From Rhizobium tropici CIAT 899 (GTDB taxonomy: Bacteria; Pseudomonadota; Alphaproteobacteria; Rhizobiales; Rhizobiaceae), in assembly GCF_000330885.1 (NCBI RefSeq), contig NC_020060.1, positions 1 to 64,000 on the forward strand: 64,000 nucleotides of DNA. Reading direction: 5' to 3'. The position numbers and the translations under genes were made by a program. The notes under the pieces were generated by a model. It ran no database searches. It was not told the origin of the DNA and was given only the letters and a program-made list of their open reading frames with translations. Of the stretch, positions 33,644 through 42,466 are shown piece by piece (the stretch's first letter is position 1; every line of letters starts with the position of its first letter).

Positions 33644-34723
33644 CAAAGGAAAAGCCACACCCGTCTCGACGAGCGGATTGCCCGTTCGCCGGTCGGGCGG
33701 GGCTGGATCGAACGCCAGAATTTTGCCGATGCCTGCGCCTCGCTGTGGATCGACGGCGAACTCGTCCATCTCGAAGACCTCGTCCTCCACGACGCTTTTC
33801 GCGACACCCGCACCCCGACCCACGAACTCACCATCGCCCGCGACGTTCTCCGAACACGCCGCCGAATTGCCTCGCACGCGCAGGATTGGGCGTTATCGGC
33901 AGAGGGTATCCGAACTTTGCGACAGACGTCGGACAGCACTCCGGCTGGCGCTGAGCCGGCGGCGCCTGTTCCTGTTCGACCCGCGGTCGTCACCGATTCG
34001 GAAGGCGAGGGGGTCGACGACGACGCGAATAGAAATTTCCCTGGCATTGACTACGCCGCCATCGATGCAGTGCTGGCCCGCTCGGAGGCGGCGATCGAGG
34101 ACGCAACCCGGTCCGACCGCGCCGGCGGCAGCCGCGCATCGGAAAAGGATCCTCTCATCTACGATCTCGACTGGGACGAGGACGCCCGGCTCAACGAATG
34201 GCGTGGTGTACTGCACCAAGCCGAACACCTGCCGGCGGTGCTGCAGGCGATCGTCGCCCTCGATGCCTGGAACGAGTTTTCGGTGCTGCAGCACGCCCCC
34301 TGGCTCGGCCGGCTGTTTTGCGCCTCCATCCTGCGCCAGGCCGGCATCACGTCAGGTGCCCATCTCGCCTCCATCAACCTCGGCCTCAAAACCATTCCCG
34401 TCGATCGGCGCCGGCATCGTGATCGGCAGACCCGGTTGCTCGCCATCGCCCACAGCCTGGTCGCGGCCGCCGAGATCGGGTTGAAAGAGCATGACCGGCT
34501 GGTTTTGGCGCGCACCCTGTTCGAGCGGAAGCTGGAGGGGCGGCGAACATCTTCGAAATTACCCGAGCTGGTCGAGCTGGTCATGGCGAAGCCGTTGGTG
34601 TCGGCCGGGATGGTCGCAAAAACGCTTGAGGTGACGCCGCAGGCGGCGCGGCGGATTGTTTTGGAGCTGGGCTTGCGCGAGATGACGGGGAGGGGGAGGT
34701 TTCGGGCGTGGGGGCTTGCATGA
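33644..34723 (+). pseudogene. 5'-truncated RHE_PE00001 family protein
   Basis: An open frame follows a TAG at about 33641: [40 protein letters not shown] and [20 protein letters not shown], running without interruption into [40 protein letters not shown] and the C-terminal helix-turn-helix [20 protein letters not shown]. From memory this is the rhizobial plasmid protein family named after RHE_PE00001, with a DNA-binding C-terminus. About 25 N-terminal residues and a start codon are missing, apparently lost at the junction with the tni module. Internal re-start at TTG 33917 is conceivable. Confidence 0.7.
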
Positions 34724-34838
34724 TCTGCGTCTCGTCGGGCGAACGATTTGGCGTAGGGCAAACGAGGCAGACCGTGGACGCTGTATCGCGCAAATATCCA
34801 GAGCAAGCAGCACATTCCAGTGATCTACAAAAAAGACG

Positions 34839-35591
34839 TTATTGCAGGGCCTTTGCAACGCTCTCTGCGGCAAGGCGAAGGTCACTATCGCTCCAGATTT
34901 TGATAGTCGACGGCATGGAAAGCGCCTCGCCAAGCATCAAGGCTTCTGCGGTTTGCTTCCGATCAACTTGACGGACGGCGTTATAGGCATCGCGACGAAG
35001 AAGCCAAGCCAGCATGTCAGCGGCTTGGAGTCCCGGGCAACCATCGTCGCTCTTAAAGCTCGGGGTAGAAACGTTCAGACCTGGAAAGCCCGTGGAAGCA
35101 AGTCGACGGAACTCTTCCATTCCGCTTAGGACCCGCGCGGCAGACTCGCCTCCCTGCTCGTCGAAAATGAGTTCGACGGGCTTATCGAAATGCCGCTTAT
35201 AAAGGTACTGGTGAATCTGCGTCATGAGCCCGTAGAAGGCCATATTGTAGATTCTGAGCGAGGGCAATTCGGGAAACTGCTTTGCTTGGAACCAGTGTTC
35301 GTGGCCTTCGAAAGGTATTGAGACGGCAAATGCGTGGTCGACGTTAGACCTGATGCAATTCAGCAGTTTTACGAACGCGCTATCACGTACCAATGGGACC
35401 TTGAGACCGGAGCCATGCGCTCTTCGCCACGCTTCCGCGGCATGGAACGTCGTCATTTTGTGATCGGCTAATATTGCCCGCCACTCGATTTCCAGCTTGG
35501 TCCAACGAGCGTTGTCAGAAAGGTAGCCGGCCAGAACGAGAACTGGTGAGTGATCCGACTTCCCGCTGTCGTCGATATAAATTTTAAGCAT
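34839..35591 (-). CDS. DUF3800 protein (predicted RNase H-like nuclease)
   Basis: 250 residues from ATG 35591 (a start at 35654 would add 21 residues). DUF3800 signatures: KIYIDDSGKSDHSPVLVLAG (acidic pair at about 6-7), LIFDEQGGES and the C-terminal GLQAADMLAWLLRRD. The acidic residues sit as in an RNase H-type fold, so nuclease activity is predicted but unproven. It lies downstream of the ABC-3C genes on the same strand (gap 99 bp) and may be their accessory or an independent defence gene. Confidence 0.85.
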   Translation of the reverse strand: MLKIYIDDSGKSDHSPVLVLAGYLSDNARWTKLEIEWRAILADHKMTTFHAAEAWRRAHGSGLKVPLVRDSAFVKLLNCIRSNVDHAFAVSIPFEGHEHWFQAKQFPELPSLRIYNMAFYGLMTQIHQYLYKRHFDKPVELIFDEQGGESAARVLSGMEEFRRLASTGFPGLNVSTPSFKSDDGCPGLQAADMLAWLLRRDAYNAVRQVDRKQTAEALMLGEALSMPSTIKIWSDSDLRLAAESVAKALQ

Positions 35592-35690
35592 CGTAGCCCC
35601 TGAAGGAGTCCGTAACGGCCTCCAGATCGCCGAGCATCTGACAGGTGATCCCAATGTTCTGTAGGCACTGAGGCGAGCCCAGAAGCCCGG

Positions 35691-37538
35691 CTAGAGTGGA
35701 AAAAGGCCAAAGCGGCCTTCATCGGACATTCCGGAGAAATGAATGACCCGATTGCCGAGTTCGACATCAGACGGCGGGTCCATGTTCTCAACGATGATAG
35801 CTTGTCGATCACCCTTGAGCCCGAGAAGATATCTGTAAAAGTTTCCGTTGAGGTTGGTCTCACTGAGATCGTCTTCTGCCCCCTCTGGTTCGCGGTAGGA
35901 AAGCAGAGGAGAATCAAGCACGACAATACCAGGGTGAGGCAGATTGTTGTCGGCGCAGTATTCCAGAAGCGAGATTGTAAAAGCCGACTGCGTGATTGCC
36001 CTGAGCCCTTTTCCGTAGGCTGTTCTCGCTTTCCCAGATATTACCAGATCTTTGGCGGTTGTATCGAAATGCACATTAGCAATGCCCGGAAAGCCCCACT
36101 GCTGGAGGACACTTTCCACGCGTTCTGCGAACGGTGCCACCACAGTGCTTGATAAACGATTGTTGGACGTAGCATCGCTCCCGCCCCCTTCGTTCTGCCG
36201 TTCCAGGTTGGCTTTGCGACTGGTCAGATCATTGAGATTGCTGAAGAGCCCGAGCGCTTCGCGTACATTCGCGCCCTTGTCCGCGAGCTCCTTGTATGTT
36301 GCGCGCTGTCTTCGTAGGTCTGGTGAAACGACCATCTCAATCTCAATGGAGAGTTCGCTCAGTGAGTTCTTCAAATTGGGAAGCGATTTCTGAATGGATT
36401 GCGACTCCGCATTCAACGCGGCTATCGTTGTCATCAGCTCTGTTTGCCGAGACTCAATTTTTTGCATCTCCGCCTCGGCAGCAGCGACGGTCAATCCAAC
36501 GTCGCCGTGGCAGGCCGCACCGGAATCATGATGGTCGGGCAAGGCACCGCATGTCGGGCAGACCTCTTGCTCGAGGACCGAAAAAAAGCTCCCCGCCTCC
36601 CTGATCCCCAGGAGACGCTCATAGTCGGAAACGTAGTGGTCCCTTAGAAGATTGAAGCGGTCAAGCAGAGTAGCAATTTCCGTATATCGGTCGCTTGTTG
36701 TCTCGATCTTCTGGATGATGGCCCGCCTTCTGGTCGAGATCGCCTTGAATTTTTCCTCGGTAAAGGCGAGCTGCTCGGCACGATTGTCCATCGCTCTCGC
36801 GAGCCGCTCTTCCTGGTCAGACAGTTCGTCACGTGAGCCGGATATTGTCGTGATGCGTTTTTGAGCGTCCGCGATCAGTTGATCGAGAAGATCGATTTGC
36901 GCTAGGCGCTTCTGCTCTTCGGCAGACGTGCCTTTGCGTGACAGGAGCGCTGTGTCATCAACGCCGGTCAGCAACATTGTGAACACGGATGTATTCGCCG
37001 TATTCGCAGTATAGTTCCCATCGGACAACGGCGAGCGCTTCTGGATGATCTCCTCCTCGTTGATGATCGCCAGCCGCGCAATGTTGCGGAAGCTCAAAGC
37101 CTGCGTTTCATCCTTTGCGTTCTTTTTAATCCGTTTGCCTGAAAGGCCGATCTTGGAGAGAAGGAACGACGAGAGGTTCGCCTCATCGCGCTCGTTGTGA
37201 ATTTCACCAAGCGGGCTCCCCTCCGCATCCGGAATCGACGTGTGCAAGCCTTCAAAAGCCCGAAACTGTCCACCGGACATGCTTCTGTGCAACGTTGTTT
37301 CCGATCCATCATCAAAAGCTATTGCAAGCAATACGCGATCATAGCCCTTGGCCTGCGGGATATCGGGGAGAGGGCCCTTACCGCCAAGCATGAAGTCGAT
37401 CGCCTCGACAATATAGGACTTCCCGGTGTCGGAAGCACCGTACACGACGTTAAGGCCGGACTGAAACGAGACCACCGCCGGCTCTTTCTCTGAGCCGTGA
37501 AAGGAGAGATGGCGGATCTGGAAGCCTGAATATGTCAT
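35691..37538 (-). CDS. ABC-3C system ATPase (DUF3732-type, SMC/Rad50-like)
   Basis: 615 residues. Walker A GASDTGKS (34-41), a long coiled-coil middle (about 200-470) interrupted by a zinc-hook-like CPTCG (Cys327, Cys330) with a further Cys in ACHGD, and Walker B GIVVLDSPLL near 540. This is an ABC-type ATPase of the Rad50/RecN fold. Its ATG overlaps the stop of the middle component by 1 bp (TAATG). The gene set effector, middle component, ATPase matches the ABC-three-component conflict systems described by Aravind and colleagues. It presumably senses phage or DNA damage and licenses the effector. Confidence 0.88.
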   Translation of the reverse strand: MTYSGFQIRHLSFHGSEKEPAVVSFQSGLNVVYGASDTGKSYIVEAIDFMLGGKGPLPDIPQAKGYDRVLLAIAFDDGSETTLHRSMSGGQFRAFEGLHTSIPDAEGSPLGEIHNERDEANLSSFLLSKIGLSGKRIKKNAKDETQALSFRNIARLAIINEEEIIQKRSPLSDGNYTANTANTSVFTMLLTGVDDTALLSRKGTSAEEQKRLAQIDLLDQLIADAQKRITTISGSRDELSDQEERLARAMDNRAEQLAFTEEKFKAISTRRRAIIQKIETTSDRYTEIATLLDRFNLLRDHYVSDYERLLGIREAGSFFSVLEQEVCPTCGALPDHHDSGAACHGDVGLTVAAAEAEMQKIESRQTELMTTIAALNAESQSIQKSLPNLKNSLSELSIEIEMVVSPDLRRQRATYKELADKGANVREALGLFSNLNDLTSRKANLERQNEGGGSDATSNNRLSSTVVAPFAERVESVLQQWGFPGIANVHFDTTAKDLVISGKARTAYGKGLRAITQSAFTISLLEYCADNNLPHPGIVVLDSPLLSYREPEGAEDDLSETNLNGNFYRYLLGLKGDRQAIIVENMDPPSDVELGNRVIHFSGMSDEGRFGLFPL

Positions 37539-38026
37539 TATGCCGGTCCGGACGCCTCGTCTTGAAATTCAGATACCCAATTCGCGAGGAGATTGCGCAT
37601 TAGATCGTCAAAAGCCTCATCGTCGTAATTTTGAAAGTAACCTGCCAGCCATTCAGCTCGTTCGTACAACTGTTGAAGATATGGCGTCTGTAGCGCGGTG
37701 ACAAAAAACTCCGCATTGTCCCCGGCCTGAAACAGGATACCGCTTTCGTCGACAACCTGTTCAATGAGGCCTCGGGACATCATCAGGGTCACAGCGGACT
37801 GGACGGACCTCCTGCGAACTTGCGTGACCGGCGACATGATTGGTGTCGGGGGATGCAGGTCCGCTGGTCCATCTAGTACGCTGGTCCTCACGATGAGATA
37901 GTCCATAGCCGTCAATCGACTGAGATCCACCGCTCGGGGGAAATGCGCGTGCAGAACAAAGACGGCCCTCACGCCCGTTTCGAGCGGACCATTAAAGGCC
38001 GACGCAGAAGGCATTAGCGCCGCCAT
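37538..38026 (-). CDS. ABC-3C middle component (type 2)
   Basis: 162 residues. FNGPLETGVRAVFVLHAHFP with RAVDLSRLTAMDYLIVR and the segment DGPADLHPPTPIMSPVTQVR match middle component 2 of ABC-3C systems, a small winged-helix-like protein thought to bridge ATPase and effector. The RRRSVQSAVTLMMSRGLIEQ segment is the recognition-helix-like part. It overlaps the effector gene by 13 bp and the ATPase by 1 bp, so the three genes form a tight operon. Confidence 0.85.
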   Translation of the reverse strand: MAALMPSASAFNGPLETGVRAVFVLHAHFPRAVDLSRLTAMDYLIVRTSVLDGPADLHPPTPIMSPVTQVRRRSVQSAVTLMMSRGLIEQVVDESGILFQAGDNAEFFVTALQTPYLQQLYERAEWLAGYFQNYDDEAFDDLMRNLLANWVSEFQDEASGPA

Positions 38027-39108
38027 GTCAGCTTCCCATCATTCGCAAGCTGATGACAAATGCCCCGGCGATCGGTGGGAAAAGCGCTTCTGTTCAGCGG
38101 ATGAGCATCGAGGATCAAGGCTTGCGCCTTCTCGGTCACGGCGATGACTCGCGCATATCCATCTGAGTGTTCGCCATCATGGGTGTCCAAGACCCCGTCC
38201 AGGATCTCGGTCTGTAGCCCCTCGAAGGTACCGGGCTCTACTTTCTCGCGTACGAAGACTCGCAAGGACTCCGCATGATAAAAGGCTTCGCGGGAGCGTT
38301 GGAAATGGGATTTCAAACTTGCCCACTTATCGAGATTAGAGATTGCGACGATCGTCTCGCCCTTGTGCTCTGCGTAGGCATCAAGCAGCTTGCTCGTGTA
38401 GGTCGCCTCCGTCTCCCCGATCTCGACAGGCACAGCATCGGGCCGCGGCCGTGAGGGTAATCCGCCACCGAAGCGGCCGATGTGATAGGCCGTTCTGGAA
38501 TGAGCTTCGATGATCGTTCGAGGCTGCTCGGCCGAAAAGATTCGAAAGTCGAATTCCCTGACGTAGTCGAGAAATTTCCCCTCCAGAGCGACCGGACCAG
38601 TGGAGGTGATTTTTCCGGAAATGGCTTTGTCCCATTCCGCAAGCACCTTCGCTCTTAGCTTGTCGGCATTGGAGAGCAACAACGACAACGATGTCGAAGC
38701 GCCTTTCGGTGCAATGAAACGGCATGCTCTCGGAGCTTTGTACTCTCCTGAGTAAGAGTACCAGATCATCTTCCCGATCTCAGGCGCAACCACGCCGAAA
38801 CTCAAGGGCGACGTGTAATGCTTGCACTGGTGATTGTCCCAGATCCCAAGCAGCTGGTCGGTGTCGCAGAAACCGGCAATATCGATGCCTTTGTCTCCCG
38901 CACCGGTCGGCCGCATAACGCTGACATACGAGGTTTTGAGCGAATGGACCCATTCGTCAACGAACGTTTCCCATTCGCTTGCTTCATAAATCTGGATGAT
39001 TTTGAGAGGATCAATCTTTGGCCCGTTCTCGAAATCGCTTGCCAGAAGGATTCTTGCTGGCGGCAGGTCCTTCACCGCATCCTGTAATGACATCATTGTC
39101 GCCTGCAT
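38014..39108 (-). CDS. ABC-3C effector with N-terminal restriction-endonuclease-like domain
   Basis: 364 residues. The N-terminal domain (about 35-140) has AGDKGIDIAGF followed by IWDNHQCKHY, the D...QxK arrangement of Mrr-like PD-(D/E)xK nucleases. After it come helical segments ending in a C-terminal region (about 240-364) that in ABC-3C systems contacts the other components. The predicted action is DNA cleavage once the ATPase signals invasion. It is the first gene of the minus-strand ABC-3C operon and is divergent from the AbiE-like operon across 390 bp. Confidence 0.85.
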   Translation of the reverse strand: MQATMMSLQDAVKDLPPARILLASDFENGPKIDPLKIIQIYEASEWETFVDEWVHSLKTSYVSVMRPTGAGDKGIDIAGFCDTDQLLGIWDNHQCKHYTSPLSFGVVAPEIGKMIWYSYSGEYKAPRACRFIAPKGASTSLSLLLSNADKLRAKVLAEWDKAISGKITSTGPVALEGKFLDYVREFDFRIFSAEQPRTIIEAHSRTAYHIGRFGGGLPSRPRPDAVPVEIGETEATYTSKLLDAYAEHKGETIVAISNLDKWASLKSHFQRSREAFYHAESLRVFVREKVEPGTFEGLQTEILDGVLDTHDGEHSDGYARVIAVTEKAQALILDAHPLNRSAFPTDRRGICHQLANDGKLTWRR

Positions 39109-39498
39109 TTCAGCCTTATGCTCTAAGCAAAATGGTAGCCCGGGTTTGATTCAAGTCATAGCAGTAGCAAAGATACATGCAACTAAAAGTACAAGGGTCG
39201 GCAATGAGATGATGTCATTTAAACCGGATTCTCAAGTGTTCATAAGACAGGTAAATGTCCTGCCGCATGGGTAAAGCGGCGCCCAGTCCATCCTCGCGTA
39301 TGCCTTCGGAAAGTGAGCGCTGGCGAGCTACGATCCGGACCGACATGGAGAGGCGCTTTCAACAGACGCGATCTGGTGAATGGGGCAATCTTAAAAATGG
39401 AAATATTCAGCATTAATGTCTTTTTTGCGGTACAGAAAATATGGACTATAGGCCGAATATACGGTATTTAGGGTAAATTCACTGCGCAGAAGATTACG
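39109..39498. other. Divergent intergenic region between ABC-3C and AbiE-like operons
   Basis: About 390 bp with no convincing gene. The right part (39400-39480) is notably AT-rich; TTGCGG and TATAGG about 16 bp apart (about 39425-39450) could be the promoter of the AbiEi-like gene. A short plus-strand frame starting at 39300 (MPSESERWRATIRTDMERRF) has no recognised family. Confidence 0.4.
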
Positions 39499-40581
39499 AT
39501 GGAACGCCAGACGATCGACGCACTTTTTGATGATTTCGCTGAAGCGGTCGCCGAAGCCATCGGGGCACCTCCCGAGATCATCCATGAGGCCACACTTTCA
39601 CAAGGAAACTTTCGGCCGGACATTGTTATGGAGCTCGAGCACGAGGGCAGGCCCCTGCGCCTCGTTGTCGAGGCTAAGCCGGCGCTCTTTCCTCGCGATG
39701 CACGCGAAGCGATCTGGCAGCTGAGGAACTATCTCGCTCATGTCGGACCGGCGGGTGGGTCCGTAGTGCCGATTTTGATGGCAGAAACGATCTCGCCAGG
39801 CGCCCGAGAGCTGCTGCGCGAAGAGCGCGTGGGTTATTTTGATTCCAGTGGAAGTCTCTTCATTCCCGCCGAAGGTCTTTACGTTCTTGTCGATCGTCCG
39901 GCCTCGAAGAAGCAGGCTCGTTCACTCACCAATTTGTTTGTCGGTCGCCGGGCGCAGGTTCTGCACGCAGTCTGGCTTTTCGGAACAGATTGGTTCGGCG
40001 TTCATCAAGTTGCGGAGCGGGCAGGGGTGTCACCGGCAACAGCTTCCGAGACATTGATAAGCATCGAACGTCGGGAATGGGTTGAGGTGCGAGGGGCGGG
40101 CCCATCCAAAGAGCGTCGGTTGGCCAACCCGCGAGGGCTGCTGGACGCCTGGTCGATCCATCAAATGTCAGCTAAACCAAAAGCCATCCGACATTTCTAC
40201 GTGCGGTCGACCACGCCGCCCGATCTTCAGCGGCGAATTCATCACACATGCGAAAAGCTCAAAGTTCCTTATGAGTTAGCCGACATCACGGCTGGCCAGA
40301 TACATACCCCGTATTTGTCGAGTGTTTCGCAGGTATTTTGCCGAATTCCGGCAGGAGTTGGCATGCAGGAGTTTGTTGGGTCGATCGACGCACGCCAAGT
40401 GAGGGAAGGCTGGAACCTCGGCATTCACGAGGTCGCCGCCAGCGATCAACTTCGATTTCGTCAGAGGATCGATGATCTTTGGGTCACCGATCCTCTCCAG
40501 ACGTATCTCGACCTTCTTCAGGCGGGCGGACGCGCCAAGGAGTTGGCTCAACATTTGCGGTCTGAGAGACTGGGTGGATGA
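39499..40581 (+). CDS. AbiEi-like antitoxin/regulator with N-terminal PD-(D/E)xK-like domain
   Basis: 360 residues. The N-terminal part resembles a nuclease fold: FRPDIVMELE (Asp41), LRLVVEAKPA (Glu58-x-Lys60) and AIWQLRNYLA (Gln74). The middle (about 150-200) is a winged helix-turn-helix, WFGVHQVAERAGVSPATASE. The C-terminus VTDPLQTYLDLLQAGGRAKE is the AbiEi signature. AbiEi proteins bind their own promoter and counter the AbiEii toxin. Whether the nuclease-like domain is active is unknown. The stop overlaps the next gene by 4 bp (ATGA). Confidence 0.8.
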   Translation: MERQTIDALFDDFAEAVAEAIGAPPEIIHEATLSQGNFRPDIVMELEHEGRPLRLVVEAKPALFPRDAREAIWQLRNYLAHVGPAGGSVVPILMAETISPGARELLREERVGYFDSSGSLFIPAEGLYVLVDRPASKKQARSLTNLFVGRRAQVLHAVWLFGTDWFGVHQVAERAGVSPATASETLISIERREWVEVRGAGPSKERRLANPRGLLDAWSIHQMSAKPKAIRHFYVRSTTPPDLQRRIHHTCEKLKVPYELADITAGQIHTPYLSSVSQVFCRIPAGVGMQEFVGSIDARQVREGWNLGIHEVAASDQLRFRQRIDDLWVTDPLQTYLDLLQAGGRAKELAQHLRSERLGG

Positions 40582-41489
40582 TGACAAAGCCGCAATTCCT
40601 CGTCGACTACAGTGAAGAAGTAACCCGAGACTGCGAGCGTGTGCTCGTGACACTGTTCAGTGGCCTTGGGCCATGGCGAGACTCGGTTTTCCTGATTGGT
40701 GGGCTGACGCCGCGTTATCTGGTGACGGCGCGCCCTCCGGTAGTTCCGGCACATGCCGGGACGGGGGACATTGACGTTGTCGTCGATCTTGCCGTTCTCG
40801 CTGACACCGAGGCCTATCGCTCCCTGGAAGAGAACCTCAAGCGCATGGGTTTCGAGCGGGCTGAAAACGATAAGGGCGCCAAGGTCAATTGGCGTTGGAA
40901 GACCAAGACTGAACACGGTGTCACAGTCATTCTCGAATTCCTGGCCGACGACCCGAGATTGAAGGGCGGCGCCCTTCAAGAGCTGCCGACGGACGGAAAC
41001 ATTTCGGCGGTCAACATTCCTCATGCATCGCTTGTCTTCGATCTGCATGATCGTATGGAGGTGACGGCAGATCTCCTCGGTCAGAAGGGACGAGCCACCG
41101 AAAGTATTCCTTACGCAAACATCGTATCGTTCACCTGCCTGAAGGCCTTTGCATTCGACCACCGACGCGAAGGCAAGGATGCTCACGACCTCGTCTATTG
41201 TCTCGAGCACGCGGATGGCGGGTTGGAAGCGGCGATCGAGAAATTCAAGGATGCTATGGCTGGCAAGCATGCCGAGATCATTGGCTCGGCGCTCAAAATC
41301 CTGCTGAAGCGCTTTTGCGATCCCGTCCCCGATGAAGGTTATCTCCGCGAGGGCCCGGTTGCGGCCGCGCGGTTTGAGATCATCGGTGATGACGGAGATC
41401 CTGAGATCGCTGAGCAGCGGGCGCTTCGCCAGCGCGCTGTGAATGACGTGATCTCTACGCTGCTTGGCGAGTTGGGTATTGGTGGATAG
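40578..41489 (+). CDS. AbiEii-like nucleotidyltransferase
   Basis: 303 residues. The DNA polymerase-beta-type nucleotidyltransferase motif is VFLIGGLTPRYL (Gly41-Gly42) and GTGDIDVVVDL (Asp64-x-Asp66), with later conserved LKAFAFDHRREGKDAHDLVY (about 190-210), characteristic of AbiEii/AbiGii toxins. In AbiE type IV systems this enzyme is the toxin that blocks growth of infected cells. Translational coupling to the AbiEi-like gene supports the pair. The third gene follows immediately after the stop. Confidence 0.85.
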   Translation: MMTKPQFLVDYSEEVTRDCERVLVTLFSGLGPWRDSVFLIGGLTPRYLVTARPPVVPAHAGTGDIDVVVDLAVLADTEAYRSLEENLKRMGFERAENDKGAKVNWRWKTKTEHGVTVILEFLADDPRLKGGALQELPTDGNISAVNIPHASLVFDLHDRMEVTADLLGQKGRATESIPYANIVSFTCLKAFAFDHRREGKDAHDLVYCLEHADGGLEAAIEKFKDAMAGKHAEIIGSALKILLKRFCDPVPDEGYLREGPVAAARFEIIGDDGDPEIAEQRALRQRAVNDVISTLLGELGIGG

Positions 41490-42395
41490 ATGGAACAACT
41501 ACGACCGGTCGAAATGAAGCTGATCGATGAATTGTTTGGCATGAGCTCGGGCTACGTCCTCGATTTCACGAACAGCACATTCGCTGATTTCTTCCGCCGG
41601 GAGGTCGGCATCGACATCTATGACGACGCCTACGCGATCCATGGCGGCAGCAAGGGAAAGCATTTCCGCGCTTTTCTCACGATCGGGCAGCCACGAGCGA
41701 TCGTCAAAGCTCTTACAGCCTTGTGGGAATATCGTGAAACGGATCGGCTCGGGCGAGCCCAGACTGAAAAAGTCGTCAATGCTCATCGCCGTCTGACCGC
41801 GATAATAGAGCGTTTGGGCGGAGCTGCTCTTGCGAATTATGAGCCGGCCCTGGGCGAGTTCGAAACGAAGTCACAGGCTACGCCTCGAACTTTTCGCGCC
41901 GACGAAACCGTATTACGGGGGCTTGAAGCACGGTTTCTGGCGCTCCAAGAAATGTCGGATGAGCCCCACACTCGCGGCCGTCACTTCGAGAGGTTACTCA
42001 CGGACCTTTTTAATGCTTGGTGTATGGACGCGCGTGGTGGCTTCACTGTCGTCGGCGAGCAAATCGACGGCTCGTTTCAGTTGGGGGGCGACACCTACCT
42101 TCTGGAGGCAAAATGGCATCGCGTGAAGACTGACGCTAATACCCTCCATGGTTTTCAAGGCAAGGTGAGCGAACGCCCTGAGTGGACACGCGGGTTATTC
42201 GTCAGTTTCGCCGGGTTTACCGACGTTGGCCTGCAGGCGTTTACGGCACGCAAGATCATCCTCGCTGATGGTATGGATATCTTCGATGCGTTGGCGCGCC
42301 GCATCTCGATTCCCGACATTATCGCAGCGAAGATCAGGCACGCATCGGAGTATCGCAATCCTTTTGAGCGAGTGCGCAGCCTTTTTCCGCTGTGA
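41490..42395 (+). CDS. Mrr-like restriction endonuclease-fold protein
   Basis: 301 residues. An N-terminal helical part (about 1-150) with FADFFRREVGIDIYDDAYAI resembles domains often found before nuclease modules. The C-terminal domain reads RGRHFERLLTDLFNAW, GEQIDGSFQLGG (Asp193), YLLEAKWH (Glu206-x-Lys208) and GFQGKV, a full PD-(D/E)xK (Mrr-type) site. The ATG directly abuts the AbiEii-like stop, so it is part of the same operon and extends AbiE to three genes. The Gabija pair starts 71 bp downstream. Nuclease fold is firm; partnership with AbiE is inference. Confidence 0.8.
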   Translation: MEQLRPVEMKLIDELFGMSSGYVLDFTNSTFADFFRREVGIDIYDDAYAIHGGSKGKHFRAFLTIGQPRAIVKALTALWEYRETDRLGRAQTEKVVNAHRRLTAIIERLGGAALANYEPALGEFETKSQATPRTFRADETVLRGLEARFLALQEMSDEPHTRGRHFERLLTDLFNAWCMDARGGFTVVGEQIDGSFQLGGDTYLLEAKWHRVKTDANTLHGFQGKVSERPEWTRGLFVSFAGFTDVGLQAFTARKIILADGMDIFDALARRISIPDIIAAKIRHASEYRNPFERVRSLFPL

Positions 42396-42466
42396 TTTCG
42401 TGGATCAACCGGAGTGCTGGGCCTTGGTAGATGGCCTCGCCTTCAAGAATTAACGGGCCGGAAAGC

